The translations under genes and the position numbers were made by a program. DNA of 64,000 nt, from the NCBI GenBank assembly GCA_965267775.1, contig OZ254140.1, forward strand, positions 1-64,000, written 5' to 3'. The notes beneath the pieces are model-generated. The model did not search any database. It was not told the origin of the DNA and was given only the letters and a program-made list of their open reading frames with translations. This document shows positions 43,589-52,423 of the stretch, one piece after another. This DNA is from Planktophila sp965267775 (lineage in GTDB: Bacteria > Actinomycetota > Actinomycetes > Nanopelagicales > Nanopelagicaceae). Numbering within the stretch: the stretch's first letter is position 1; each line of letters starts with the position of its first letter.

Positions 43589-45406
43589 ATGATTTCCAGG
43601 TGTAAAGACTCGTTTTTCAATAGTAAGCTTGGGAAATCCTTGGTGCTCTTAGAGATCCAGGAACGACGCAGGATCATATTGCTAGCATTCTCTCAGATTC
43701 TCCTTGTCTTCCTAGATCTCTTCGGCGTTATGTTGGTGGGGTTGGTTGGAGCACTTTCTGCTAGCCGTATATTGAATCAAGCTTCGAATCCCTATGTGAA
43801 CCGAATCATCGAATACTTACATTTACAGAATTTGGACTTAATTCGTCAAGTTTCTGTGATGAGCATTTTTGCCCTAGTGGTTTTGACTCTTAGAACTTTG
43901 ATAACAATTTATCTATCTAAAAGAACGATTACTTTCTTGAGTATTTCTGCTGCAAGGCTCACTAACCGACTTTTTTTGGCGTTAACTAAAAAGAGTACTG
44001 GTTTCGTTAAGTCTTATGCACGCCAGGAAATGCTTTTGGCTATTACAAATGGACCACAAACGATCATTTTGGGTGTTTTAGCAACAACTGTGATGTTAAT
44101 TGCAGACGCATCTCTCGCGATTGCCATGTTGCTACTTTTACTTTTAGTACAACCCATAACAGCGCTCGTGACACTAGTTTTTTTTGGACTAACAGCCCTC
44201 CTGCTTCAAAAACAAACTTCGAGCAAAATTCACAAATACGGAATAAGCGAAACCCAAAAGAATTTACAGGTCCAAGAATCAATACTTGAAACTATTTCGG
44301 TATTTGAGAGTCTTGAGCTTGTTCAAAAAACTGATTATCTGGCTGAGGGCATCCTTAAGGACCGACTACTCGGAGCAGAAGCGACAGCTGAACTTCAATT
44401 TATTCCTAATATCGGAAAGTACATGCTTGAAACCATGGTCGTTCTAGGAGGTTTCCTAGTGGCTGGTATCCAATTTGCACTTACGGATATCACCGGTGCC
44501 CTAAGTTCGTTAGCTATTTTTATTGTGAGTGCCTCGCGCATAGCACCTTCTATTATGAGGATTCAACAGAATGTAAGCGCCCTTAAAGGGAGCCTCGCAA
44601 GAGTGATTCCATTTATGACGATAATCGAATCACTACTAGATTCCAGTTCTGAATCTATTACCCCAAATCAGAAAGTCACACTATTATCGAAATTCGATAT
44701 AATTTTGGATTCGGTAAACTTCACATATCCTGGTGCAAAGTCACTCGCGCTCAACAATTTAAGTATCAGAATTCCTAATGGGCAATTTATTGCATTTGTA
44801 GGGCCATCTGGTGCAGGTAAGTCAACATTGGCAAGAGTGATTCTTGGTGAGTTGATTCCGGATAGCGGGTCTGTTCAAATCGCCGGAGTATCACCAAGAA
44901 CACTCTACAAAACTTTACCTGGCGTAATTTCATACGTGCCACAGGAAGTAACTTTGGTGCGAGGTGGATTCGCAGAAAACGTCGCATTGGGTTTTTCAGA
45001 AAAAGACATCGATCACGATTTGGTTTTTCGTTGTATTGAAAAAGCTGGCCTTTCTAGCGAATTCGAATCATTTAACGGATCACCGGGGAAGGCGCTTGTT
45101 TTAAGTGGAGGGCAAAAACAAAGAATCGCGATAGCGCGTGCTCTCTATACAAACCCAAAAGTCTTAGTTTTGGACGAACCAACTTCAGCTCTGGATATCG
45201 CGATGGAACAAGATGTGATGGAAACTATTTTGAGTCTTAAATCAGAAGTTACCGTTATCGTTATCGCGCATCGCTTACAAACAATTGTCGATGCCGACCG
45301 GATCGTTTTTATCGAAAATGGCAACGTACTAAAAGAGGGCTCCTTTGACGAAGTTCGTGCGTCGATAAAAGACTTCGATAAACAGGCTCAGATTTACGGT
45401 TTATAG
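43589..45406 (+). CDS. ABC transporter, fused permease-ATPase (lipid-oligosaccharide flippase type)
   Basis: This half-size exporter of the MsbA/PglK type probably flips lipid-linked glycans across the membrane. The 605-residue protein has about six membrane helices in the first 340 residues. The ATPase domain has Walker A GPSGAGKST at 405-413, signature LSGGQKQRIAIARAL from 505, and Walker B VLVLDEPTSALD from 525. It works as a dimer. Placement between the glycosyltransferases and the sigma factor/surface protein block fits a flippase for the glycan made here; this is inference from context. Confidence 0.88.
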   Translation: MISRCKDSFFNSKLGKSLVLLEIQERRRIILLAFSQILLVFLDLFGVMLVGLVGALSASRILNQASNPYVNRIIEYLHLQNLDLIRQVSVMSIFALVVLTLRTLITIYLSKRTITFLSISAARLTNRLFLALTKKSTGFVKSYARQEMLLAITNGPQTIILGVLATTVMLIADASLAIAMLLLLLLVQPITALVTLVFFGLTALLLQKQTSSKIHKYGISETQKNLQVQESILETISVFESLELVQKTDYLAEGILKDRLLGAEATAELQFIPNIGKYMLETMVVLGGFLVAGIQFALTDITGALSSLAIFIVSASRIAPSIMRIQQNVSALKGSLARVIPFMTIIESLLDSSSESITPNQKVTLLSKFDIILDSVNFTYPGAKSLALNNLSIRIPNGQFIAFVGPSGAGKSTLARVILGELIPDSGSVQIAGVSPRTLYKTLPGVISYVPQEVTLVRGGFAENVALGFSEKDIDHDLVFRCIEKAGLSSEFESFNGSPGKALVLSGGQKQRIAIARALYTNPKVLVLDEPTSALDIAMEQDVMETILSLKSEVTVIVIAHRLQTIVDADRIVFIENGNVLKEGSFDEVRASIKDFDKQAQIYGL

Positions 45407-45409
45407 TCC

Positions 45410-45444
45410 ATATTGTCCGTTTTGTCCCTTCCCCGCGACAATAT
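45410..45444. repeat. Spaced inverted repeat before the sigma factor gene
   Basis: ATATTGTC (45410-45417) and GACAATAT (45437-45444) are perfect 8-base arms separated by 19 bases, 81 bases before the sigma factor start. No T-run follows, so an operator is more likely than a terminator. The rest of the 118-base spacer shows only the ribosome site AAGGA before the GTG. Confidence 0.4.
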
Positions 45445-45524
45445 AGAGTTGGATTCGTAGAAGGCTATAGCGGCACCGACGGGTGTTATCTGTAAGACCA
45501 ACCGGTTAAAAAGGATCCAATAAA

Positions 45525-46898
45525 GTGGCATTTAAGAAGTCTGCAGCTCCTGCAGGTCCCCGCGTGTGGACCGTTGCAGAGCTCGGTGCTTTCTACACAG
45601 AGCACCGTTCAGAGCTTCTCGCCCATGCAAAGCGCGTCCTTAAGGATTCAGCTAAGGCTGAAGAGATCACCCAAGACTCCCTTATTAAGTTTATGTTGGC
45701 AGCTCCAGAGCTTGAGTCAACAGATCACGCTCTTTCTTACCTTCACCGCACCATCGAAAACCTCTGCATCGACTTCTTCCGCATGGAGGGTCGTCGCCCT
45801 AACCTCGTCGTAATCGATGATGCCCAGGCTGAGGTTGAGGCTGCATGGCAGGTATCAGGCGATCATTCAGCTGCTATTTCAGCTGCAGAGGATGCAGCAA
45901 TCATTCGTCAAGCCCTCGCAATGCTCTCACCTGCTGAGCGCGCAGCCCTCGTTATGTGGGAGATGGAAGGCCGCTCAACTGAAGAGATCGCAGCTGAGCT
46001 CGGTATCAAGGAGACAGCAGTACGCCACACTGTCTCTCGCGCTCGCACAAGCCTTCGCCGCGTGCTCTCTGAGCTCGTTATCGATGAAGAGCGTGGCCTT
46101 ACAGCTCTCGACATGCTTTCAACTACCTATAAGAAGGCAGCCGACCTTGCTGCAAAGTCTTCAAAGGTCGCTCTCTCCTTATTATTAGTAGTCACAGCCT
46201 TCCTTGGCTTTAACTCACTGACTGGCAACGAAGGATCTTTCCTTCCAGCCGTCCAGCAGGAGGGTCTGGCAGCTCCTTCTGCGTCAGCTACAGCTGAGGC
46301 ATCAGAGTCAGCTACCCCAGCGCCTTCAATCTCAGTTTTAGCTGCTGCCAAGAAATCAGATCAGATGACTTCAGGCGTCTATATCAAGGGAAGCAAGATT
46401 TCATTCCCTGGCCTTGATGCAGAAGGCAACCCAACAGGTTTCACCGTCGCAGGTGAGAACGGTCTCGGAAAGGTCTTCGTTAGCAATAACCGACCAGTCG
46501 CGACCGAGCAGGGCACAATTTTGGCTACCCAGGCCGTCACTTCAAAGGGTGGACCAAATGTGATGATCGACCAGACCATCACAGTCGACGGCAACGGCAC
46601 AAAGTATGAGGTCGGATATGTCGCCCTCGGAATCAACAAGCAGTGGGCGGTAGCAAATGCCGACGCCACAGGCGTGGATTTTGAGCGAATGTCCAATGGC
46701 CAGTACCTTATGACCGTTACAATTTCCCTAACCTCAACCCCTACTTCAGAGTTGGCCAACCCGGTCGGAGACCGTGGCTACGACGTGGCAGGCGCACCCA
46801 AGACGATTACAACTCGTCTCTTGCTCAATGCGAGCAAGACCCAAATTTTGGCCCAAGCAATTTATTTGAATGGGTCTGCAGTAAAGGCAAAGGGCTGA
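45525..46898 (+). CDS. Membrane-anchored ECF-type sigma factor with extracellular domain
   Basis: The N-terminal 200 residues are a sigma-70 family ECF-like factor. Region 2 runs about 26-95 (AEEITQDSLIKFM, then YLHRTIENLCIDFFRMEGRR). Region 4 runs about 130-185 (LSPAERAALVMWEMEGRSTE, then IKETAVRHTVSRARTSLRRV). A membrane helix follows at about 214-232, then a Ser/Ala/Thr-rich linker at 240-270 and a roughly 185-residue outside domain with no family I can name. This puts promoter recognition and sensing in one chain, so a separate anti-sigma factor may not be needed; none is seen nearby. The GTG at 45525 has AAGGA 9 bases upstream. The surface protein gene follows in the same direction. Confidence 0.88.
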   Translation: MAFKKSAAPAGPRVWTVAELGAFYTEHRSELLAHAKRVLKDSAKAEEITQDSLIKFMLAAPELESTDHALSYLHRTIENLCIDFFRMEGRRPNLVVIDDAQAEVEAAWQVSGDHSAAISAAEDAAIIRQALAMLSPAERAALVMWEMEGRSTEEIAAELGIKETAVRHTVSRARTSLRRVLSELVIDEERGLTALDMLSTTYKKAADLAAKSSKVALSLLLVVTAFLGFNSLTGNEGSFLPAVQQEGLAAPSASATAEASESATPAPSISVLAAAKKSDQMTSGVYIKGSKISFPGLDAEGNPTGFTVAGENGLGKVFVSNNRPVATEQGTILATQAVTSKGGPNVMIDQTITVDGNGTKYEVGYVALGINKQWAVANADATGVDFERMSNGQYLMTVTISLTSTPTSELANPVGDRGYDVAGAPKTITTRLLLNASKTQILAQAIYLNGSAVKAKG

Positions 46899-46927
46899 TC
46901 ACGTGTTACGTCAGCTAACAAATAAGT

Positions 46928-47011
46928 TTCTTCACCGCGTCCGGATACACGGTGGAGAATTTGATTCATCAGCACGTGCGATGAATCGAGCGGAGGGAAG
47001 CAATTCTCTCC
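46928..47011 (+). promoter_or_regulatory. Structured mRNA leader of the surface protein gene
   Basis: Three hairpins in a row occupy the spacer before the surface protein gene. Stem 1 pairs 46928-46937 with 46950-46959 (10 pairs, one wobble). Stem 2 pairs 46961-46970 with 46980-46989 (10 pairs, one wobble), with GCACGTGC inside its loop. Stem 3 pairs 46992-46999 with 47004-47011 (8 pairs) closed by a GCAA tetraloop of the stable GNRA type. Such leaders can stabilise the mRNA of abundant surface proteins. The whole 46899-47058 spacer is otherwise non-coding. Confidence 0.6.
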
Positions 47012-47058
47012 AAGCCGAACTGCGGAAATTCCGTGGATCGACTTTCGAAAGGAAACAA

Positions 47059-48906
47059 ATGTCTACAACAATCAAGCGTGTTGCGCTTGTTGCAGTTGCA
47101 GCGTTGAGCCTTGGCGTTATCTCTGTTGCTCCGTCAACAGCTGTAATCAACGCTGACACACTCACACTCTCAGCTACAACAGCATCACAGACAACAGCTG
47201 AAACAGCTACAGCTACTTCAGCAGTTGCAACACTTTCATTCCTCGGTGCAATCGGAGATTCAGCTTCAGTGACAGCGTCACTCGTTTCTGGTCCTTCAGC
47301 AGCACTTCCATACCTTCAGCTTGTTGAAACAACTTCAGCAACAATCAACGAAGCAGCAGGAACACTTGCTACAGCAACAGCTCCAAACACAGCTGTTCGC
47401 GTTGGTGCAATTTCTGCATCAGCTTTCACAGTTGCAAAGTTCAAGGTATACGTTGGAACATCAGCAACAGCTGCACCAGCAACAGTTGGTACATACGTTG
47501 TTAAGTTGACTCCAGCAACTATCGGTGCTTCAGGTGCTCTTCAGGCAGCTGCTGCAGTAACTTTGACAATCACAGTTACAGCTGCACCAACATTGGATAC
47601 AGTTGCGTCTTCAGCAACAGTAATCCTCAACTCAGGTGAGACTGTTTCAGCAACAGCTGATGCAACAGTTACGGCTGCAAAGACAGCTTCAACTTCTGCA
47701 GCTGCAGCAACAATTACAGTTGCACTCAAGAACGCTGCAGGATCTGCAGTAACAGCTGAGTCATACACAGCAACAGTGTCAGGCCCAGGTATCTTGGGTA
47801 CAGGAACTACAGCTAACGTTGCAACAATCTCAGCTGCAGGTCGTGCACTTACAGTTAAGTACAACGACATTGTTGAGTTGTTCCCTGACGGAACTTCTGG
47901 AGTTTCTACAGTAACTATCTCTTCAGCGGCAGGCGTTGTCCTCGGTTCAAAGTCAGTTACATTCTTTGGTGCTGCAGCAACAATCTCAACACCAACAGTT
48001 GTTAAGTCAGTAATCGGTACAGGTGGAACAACAGGCGTACTTACAGTATCTATCAAGGATGCTGCTGGCGTTAATGTTTCAAACCTCGCTGGAACACTTA
48101 GCGTAGTTTCTGATTCAGCAACTATCGCTTCATCTGTTTACGCAGCTGGTGGAACATACGACGCTACAACAGGTCTCTACACAGTTGGAGTAACAGGTAA
48201 CGCAGCTGGAACAGCAAACATCAAGGTATCAACAAACGCATCATCAACAGATACAACTGGTATTTCATCAGCAACTGTTGCAGTTCGCGTTGGTTCATAC
48301 ACACCAGCATCTGTAAAGGTAACAACAGACAAGTCTTCATACGCTCCAGGCGAGAAGGCTACAATCACAGTTTCTTTGGCTGACGCTAACGGACTCGATC
48401 TTGTATCTGGTGAAACTTATACAGCAATCTTCGCTACAGGTGGAATCACATCTTCATACACACTTGGCGGCGGATCAGCAACAATCTCAGGAACAGACCT
48501 CATCTCATACGCTGCAGGCGGAAAGACATTCGATGTCTACCTTCCTGTAACAGAGGGTGACGTAAAGTTCTCATGGACTTCAGGTTCAGTTGCTTCAGGA
48601 ACTCGCACGGGTCTAGCAACAGCTAACCAGGCAGTTGCTGGTTCAGTAACAGTTGCAGTTTCTTCAGCAGCTACATCAGCAGCAATCGATGCGGCTAACG
48701 AAGCAGCTCAGGCAGCTTCAGACGCAACAGACGCAGCACTTGCTGCAGCTGATGCAGCTGATGCAGCTACAACAAAGGCACAGGAAGCTGTTGACGCAGT
48801 TGCAACACTTTCTGCACAGGTAAGCAAGTTGATCACAGCTCTCAAGGCTCAGATCACAACACTTACAAACCTTGTTATCAAGATCCAGAAGAAGGTAAAG
48901 GCGTAA
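47059..48906 (+). CDS. Abundant-type secreted surface (S-layer-like) protein
   Basis: The 615-residue protein has a signal peptide (MSTTIKRVALVAVAALSL, cleavage near residue 28). A long Ala/Thr/Ser/Val-rich beta region with Ig-like repeats follows. The C-terminal Ala-rich helical segment at about 540-600 (containing AANEAAQAASDATDAA) ends in Lys residues. Codon use is narrow, with many GCA, ACA and TCA, as in highly expressed genes. No specific family is recognised; an S-layer or cell-surface role is inferred from composition, expression signals and position next to an O-antigen-ligase-like gene. The ATG at 47059 has GAAAGGA; a longer frame from 46903 is rejected. Confidence 0.78.
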   Translation: MSTTIKRVALVAVAALSLGVISVAPSTAVINADTLTLSATTASQTTAETATATSAVATLSFLGAIGDSASVTASLVSGPSAALPYLQLVETTSATINEAAGTLATATAPNTAVRVGAISASAFTVAKFKVYVGTSATAAPATVGTYVVKLTPATIGASGALQAAAAVTLTITVTAAPTLDTVASSATVILNSGETVSATADATVTAAKTASTSAAAATITVALKNAAGSAVTAESYTATVSGPGILGTGTTANVATISAAGRALTVKYNDIVELFPDGTSGVSTVTISSAAGVVLGSKSVTFFGAAATISTPTVVKSVIGTGGTTGVLTVSIKDAAGVNVSNLAGTLSVVSDSATIASSVYAAGGTYDATTGLYTVGVTGNAAGTANIKVSTNASSTDTTGISSATVAVRVGSYTPASVKVTTDKSSYAPGEKATITVSLADANGLDLVSGETYTAIFATGGITSSYTLGGGSATISGTDLISYAAGGKTFDVYLPVTEGDVKFSWTSGSVASGTRTGLATANQAVAGSVTVAVSSAATSAAIDAANEAAQAASDATDAALAAADAADAATTKAQEAVDAVATLSAQVSKLITALKAQITTLTNLVIKIQKKVKA

Positions 48907-48935
48907 TCGCCTTTAATCTTTAACTAGATTAAGAA

Positions 48936-48973
48936 CCGAAACCCGGTTCCTCTCACGAGGAGCCGGGTTTCGG
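48936..48973 (+). terminator. Strong intrinsic terminator after the surface protein gene
   Basis: Arms 48936-48952 and 48957-48973 form a 17-pair stem with one wobble around a TCAC loop, followed by CCTTTCT. A smaller hairpin (TTAATCT / AGATTAA, 48913-48932) comes first. Such a strong double stop suits a heavily transcribed gene. Confidence 0.88.
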
Positions 48974-48985
48974 CCTTTCTATCGT

Positions 48986-48991
48986 TAAGAT
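48986..48991 (+). promoter_or_regulatory. Probable leaderless -10 element for the ligase gene
   Basis: TAAGAT ends six bases before the ATG at 48998, directly after the terminator of the surface protein gene. No Shine-Dalgarno sequence is present. Confidence 0.6.
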
Positions 48992-48997
48992 TGGACC

Positions 48998-50683
48998 ATG
49001 TTGAATAAGACAGTTGAAAAGACAATCTCTTGGTTTCTCTTTATTGGAGTTCCATTCACAACGCTCTTCCTTGTGACCGACTCTGTGACTGATCCTGTAA
49101 ACGTTACCAAGCTTTTCGCGGCTGGATGTGTCTCGGTTGGTGTCTTCTCAATCGCAACTGTTTATGGATTAAAGGAGCTCTGGGCAACTTCAAGAGTTCT
49201 TATAATCTCTTCAGTACTATTCATTCTTGCTGGCATAAGCTCGGTAATAAATAGCGTCGCCCCTGTCTCACAAACGTTCTATGGAGTATTTGGTCGCCAA
49301 ACCGGCCTCCTCGCTTACATGTTGCTCACATTTGTAGCACTTGGAACAACCTTAATTCGCTCTCAGAAATCTTTCGATCGAATTATCTGGGCACTTTTAT
49401 TCTCAGGCGCTGTCAATGTTTTGTATTGTGGTTGGGCTCTTGCATTCGGAGATTTCATTCACTGGAACAACCCTTACGGAAATATCCTGGGACTCTTTGG
49501 AAACCCAGACTTTATCTCCGCCTTCCTAGGAATGTTTATTGCAGGAACAATTGGGTATGCATTGAGCGGCAAACACTCATGGCTTTATCGTGGGGGGTTT
49601 ATTGCACTTTCACTAGTCGCTCTCTATGAAATTAAGCGTTCTCATGCAATCCAAGGCCTAGTGGTTACAGGTGCTGGACTTGCAATCGTTGGGTTCTACC
49701 TCGTTCGAGGCAAGACCAACGGATCTTTATTCATTTCTATTTATGTGGCTGCCGTTGGTGTCGTGGGTGCATTTGCGCTTGGAGGTGCCCTTCAAAAAGG
49801 TCCACTCACTTCGTTGATCTATAAAACCTCAGTTTCTCTTCGTGGACACTACTGGAGAGCCGGACTCAAAATGGGTTCTGAACATCCGTTAACTGGTGTT
49901 GGTATGGACACTTACGGAGACTGGTATCGCCGTACGAGAAGTGAATATGCTGCTACGGTCCAACCTGGTCCGAAGGTAATCACTAATGCCTCACACAATG
50001 TCATCATCGATATTTTTGCTTATGGTGGATACCCACTTCTACTTTCTTACCTTGCAATCTTGTTTATTGGCGCATGGGCTGTAATCCGTGTGACACTTCG
50101 TCAATGCGCATATGACGGCACATTTGTTGCCCTCGTCGCCGTATGGGTGACCTATAACCTCCAATCAATCATTTCAATTAACCAGGTTGGCCTTGCAATC
50201 TGGGGTTGGGTTTCAGTCGGAGCACTGATTGCATATGAATATTCAACAAGGCCTCATCCAGAATCTGCAGAAAAGGGTAAAGCTGTAAAGCAGAAGGAGC
50301 TCATCTTCTCCCCTCAGCTCGTCGGTGGTATCGGAGTTGTTATCGGCGCGCTTATTGCCGTGCCACCACTTGCTGCAGATTCAAAATGGCGAACTGGTTT
50401 AAAGACGCAGAATGTGCAACAAGTGGAAGCGGCTTTAACTCCTTCTTACTTAGCTCCCCGAGATTCACAACGTTTGGCCCAAGCTGTTTTATTGTTTGAG
50501 AACAGCAAGCTTTACGACCAGGCATATAAGTACGCACTCGAAGGAGTGAAATTTAATCCGAACTACTTTGATGCCTGGCGAGTTCTCTACTCAATTAGCA
50601 AATCAACACAGGCTGATAAGGACGAGGCACTTAAGAATATGAAGCGACTTGACCCGCGTAACCCAGATGTTCTGGCTCAATAA
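48998..50683 (+). CDS. O-antigen ligase / polymerase-like membrane protein with TPR-like tail
   Basis: The 561-residue protein has about ten to twelve membrane helices and a large outside loop. The loop motif GVGMDTYGDWYRR, followed by NASHNVIIDIFAYGGY at about residues 300-350, is typical of the Wzy_C/O-antigen ligase family. The last 90 residues resemble TPR repeats (LYDQAYKYALEGVKFNP). Members join lipid-linked glycans to each other, to lipid A or to proteins. As this is a Gram-positive-type cell, transfer to the adjacent surface protein or to another envelope polymer is likely. The nucleotide-sugar dehydrogenase gene follows with no gap. Confidence 0.82.
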   Translation: MLNKTVEKTISWFLFIGVPFTTLFLVTDSVTDPVNVTKLFAAGCVSVGVFSIATVYGLKELWATSRVLIISSVLFILAGISSVINSVAPVSQTFYGVFGRQTGLLAYMLLTFVALGTTLIRSQKSFDRIIWALLFSGAVNVLYCGWALAFGDFIHWNNPYGNILGLFGNPDFISAFLGMFIAGTIGYALSGKHSWLYRGGFIALSLVALYEIKRSHAIQGLVVTGAGLAIVGFYLVRGKTNGSLFISIYVAAVGVVGAFALGGALQKGPLTSLIYKTSVSLRGHYWRAGLKMGSEHPLTGVGMDTYGDWYRRTRSEYAATVQPGPKVITNASHNVIIDIFAYGGYPLLLSYLAILFIGAWAVIRVTLRQCAYDGTFVALVAVWVTYNLQSIISINQVGLAIWGWVSVGALIAYEYSTRPHPESAEKGKAVKQKELIFSPQLVGGIGVVIGALIAVPPLAADSKWRTGLKTQNVQQVEAALTPSYLAPRDSQRLAQAVLLFENSKLYDQAYKYALEGVKFNPNYFDAWRVLYSISKSTQADKDEALKNMKRLDPRNPDVLAQ

Positions 50684-51889
50684 ATGAAAGTTTCAATTAT
50701 TGGCCAAGGCTACGTTGGTCTGACTATTAGCGCCTTTGCTGCGGCAGAGCACGATGTAGTTGGTTTCGACAATAGCCAACGCGTTGTTGATCAACTTAAC
50801 AATGGTATTTCGCATATTGAAGGTGTTGAGAGCGAAGTTATTTCACGCTGGGCAAAGGCCGGTCGTTACAGGGCAACAACAAAAGGTGTTGATATCAAGG
50901 GTTCAGACATCGTTGTTATTGCTGTACCGACTCCCCTGACAAAGGATCGCAAGCCAGATATGTCATTTATCGAGGCAGCATGTAAGACGATTGCTGAAAA
51001 TATTGATCGACCTGTTTTAGTGATTAATGAATCAACATCATTTCCTGGCACGGTTCGTAACTTCATTAAGCCGATGATTGAAAAGTTATCTGCACATACG
51101 TTTGAGCATATGTATTCGATTTCTCCTGAGCGTGTAGATCCAGGTCGTGGTGATTACAACCAGAAGAACACGCCACGCCTCTATGCAGGTCTCACACCTG
51201 AGGCATCTGCAAAGACTCGTGAGTTCTACTCCTCTTTCTGTGACAATCTTGTTGAGGTTTCCTCACCTGAGGTTGCTGAATCTGCAAAATTATTTGAAAA
51301 CACTTTCCGCCAAGTAAATATTGCACTGGTCAATGAGTTCGCTCAGATTGCTCATAAGTTGGGGATCTCTGTTCACGAGACCCTGGATGCTGCCAATACA
51401 AAGCCATATGGCTTTATGAAGTTCACACCGTCGGCAGGCGTTGGAGGACATTGCATCCCTGTGGATCCAACTTATTTGGCACATGTGGCTGAACAGCTTG
51501 GAGCGCCATCAACCTTTATTGAGCGCGCTAACGAAGTTAATCTTGAGATGCCGGTCTATATCGTGGATCGTGTAGAGGCAGATAACGGTGGCTCACTCAA
51601 AGGTAAGTCAGTACTGGTTGTAGGCGTTGCCTATAAGCCAAATGTGGCAGATGTCCGTGAGACTCCGGCTGAGATAGTTATTGAGGAGCTTCGTAAGCGC
51701 GGAGCAGTAGTTGCTTGGCACGATGATGTTGTCGGCAGTTGGATGGGTGAAACTACGTCACCATTATCAGGTGCTGATATCGCAATCGTTGTCACACTTC
51801 ATAGCGTCGTAAAGCCAGCAGATGTCTTGGTTTGTGCGCCTTATGTATTTGATACAACAGGCAAGGTTGCTGGAGCAAAAACTCTCTAA
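50684..51889 (+). CDS. Nucleotide-sugar dehydrogenase (UDP-glucose/UDP-HexNAc 6-dehydrogenase family)
   Basis: The enzyme oxidises the C6 alcohol of a UDP-sugar to a uronic acid using NAD+. The 401-residue protein has the dinucleotide motif GQGYVGLTISAF at residues 6-17 and catalytic Cys257 in GGHCIPVDPTY. The PERVDPGR motif at about 147-154 is typical of the WbpA/TviB/WecC branch acting on N-acetylated sugars more than of Ugd. The exact substrate cannot be told from sequence alone. The ATG follows the ligase stop codon directly, so the two genes are one operon. Confidence 0.9.
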   Translation: MKVSIIGQGYVGLTISAFAAAEHDVVGFDNSQRVVDQLNNGISHIEGVESEVISRWAKAGRYRATTKGVDIKGSDIVVIAVPTPLTKDRKPDMSFIEAACKTIAENIDRPVLVINESTSFPGTVRNFIKPMIEKLSAHTFEHMYSISPERVDPGRGDYNQKNTPRLYAGLTPEASAKTREFYSSFCDNLVEVSSPEVAESAKLFENTFRQVNIALVNEFAQIAHKLGISVHETLDAANTKPYGFMKFTPSAGVGGHCIPVDPTYLAHVAEQLGAPSTFIERANEVNLEMPVYIVDRVEADNGGSLKGKSVLVVGVAYKPNVADVRETPAEIVIEELRKRGAVVAWHDDVVGSWMGETTSPLSGADIAIVVTLHSVVKPADVLVCAPYVFDTTGKVAGAKTL

Positions 51890-51934
51890 CTAATTGTGAC
51901 CGGTCACTGCCGAGTAATTGAAATTCAATTCTTT

Positions 51935-51940
51935 TACGCT
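51935..51940 (+). promoter_or_regulatory. Possible leaderless -10 element
   Basis: TACGCT ends six bases before the ATG at 51947, with no Shine-Dalgarno sequence. Confidence 0.4.
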
Positions 51941-51946
51941 TAAGTC

Positions 51947-52423
51947 ATGATTAAAGCAAAGGGTCTTTCATACACAATCGAAGTCGACGAGAAAGAAATT
52001 AGACTTCGCCCCAATACCTTTCTCGATATGAAGGAATTGATTGACCCTGTCGTCCCCTTCGATGTCCTGCTTGGCTTTCACTACAAACCAGCTACTTGGA
52101 CTAATAACGGCGGATATCTTCATCTTAAGACCTGGAATGCAGATGGCTATATGAACCACGACTTTGTCAGTGGAAGTATTTTCGACATGTTTAAGAACCA
52201 CAATTCAATTAAGTTTTCATTCATCCGGAGAAAAGAATTTGCTGCCATTGTTCAACGTCTCCGCGAGATCATTGATCTAAATGCCGATGTAATTGCAGAG
52301 CGCATGAAAATAGAAGAAAAAAAGATGGAAGAAAGACGTTTAGAGTGGGCCGAATACAGAAGAAACAATCCCATTCAGCCCAAGCCCATTACTTATTACG
52401 GTTTTTGGATTGATTGGAATTAG
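51947..52423 (+). CDS. Hypothetical protein with basic coiled-coil region
   Basis: I do not recognise this 158-residue protein. The first 110 residues look like a mixed alpha/beta domain with many aromatic residues (GFHYKPATWTNNGGYLHLKT). Residues 108-140 form a charged helix rich in Lys, Glu and Arg that could be a coiled coil. The end is aromatic (YYGFWIDWN). No signal peptide or membrane segment is seen. Its stop codon overlaps that of the convergent epimerase in a shared TTAG. Confidence 0.65.
   Translation: MIKAKGLSYTIEVDEKEIRLRPNTFLDMKELIDPVVPFDVLLGFHYKPATWTNNGGYLHLKTWNADGYMNHDFVSGSIFDMFKNHNSIKFSFIRRKEFAAIVQRLREIIDLNADVIAERMKIEEKKMEERRLEWAEYRRNNPIQPKPITYYGFWIDWN

Noticed and set aside
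46903..47058. N-terminal extension of the surface protein
   Set aside because: The frame crosses three well-formed hairpins and would bury the signal peptide; the ATG at 47059 has GAAAGGA.
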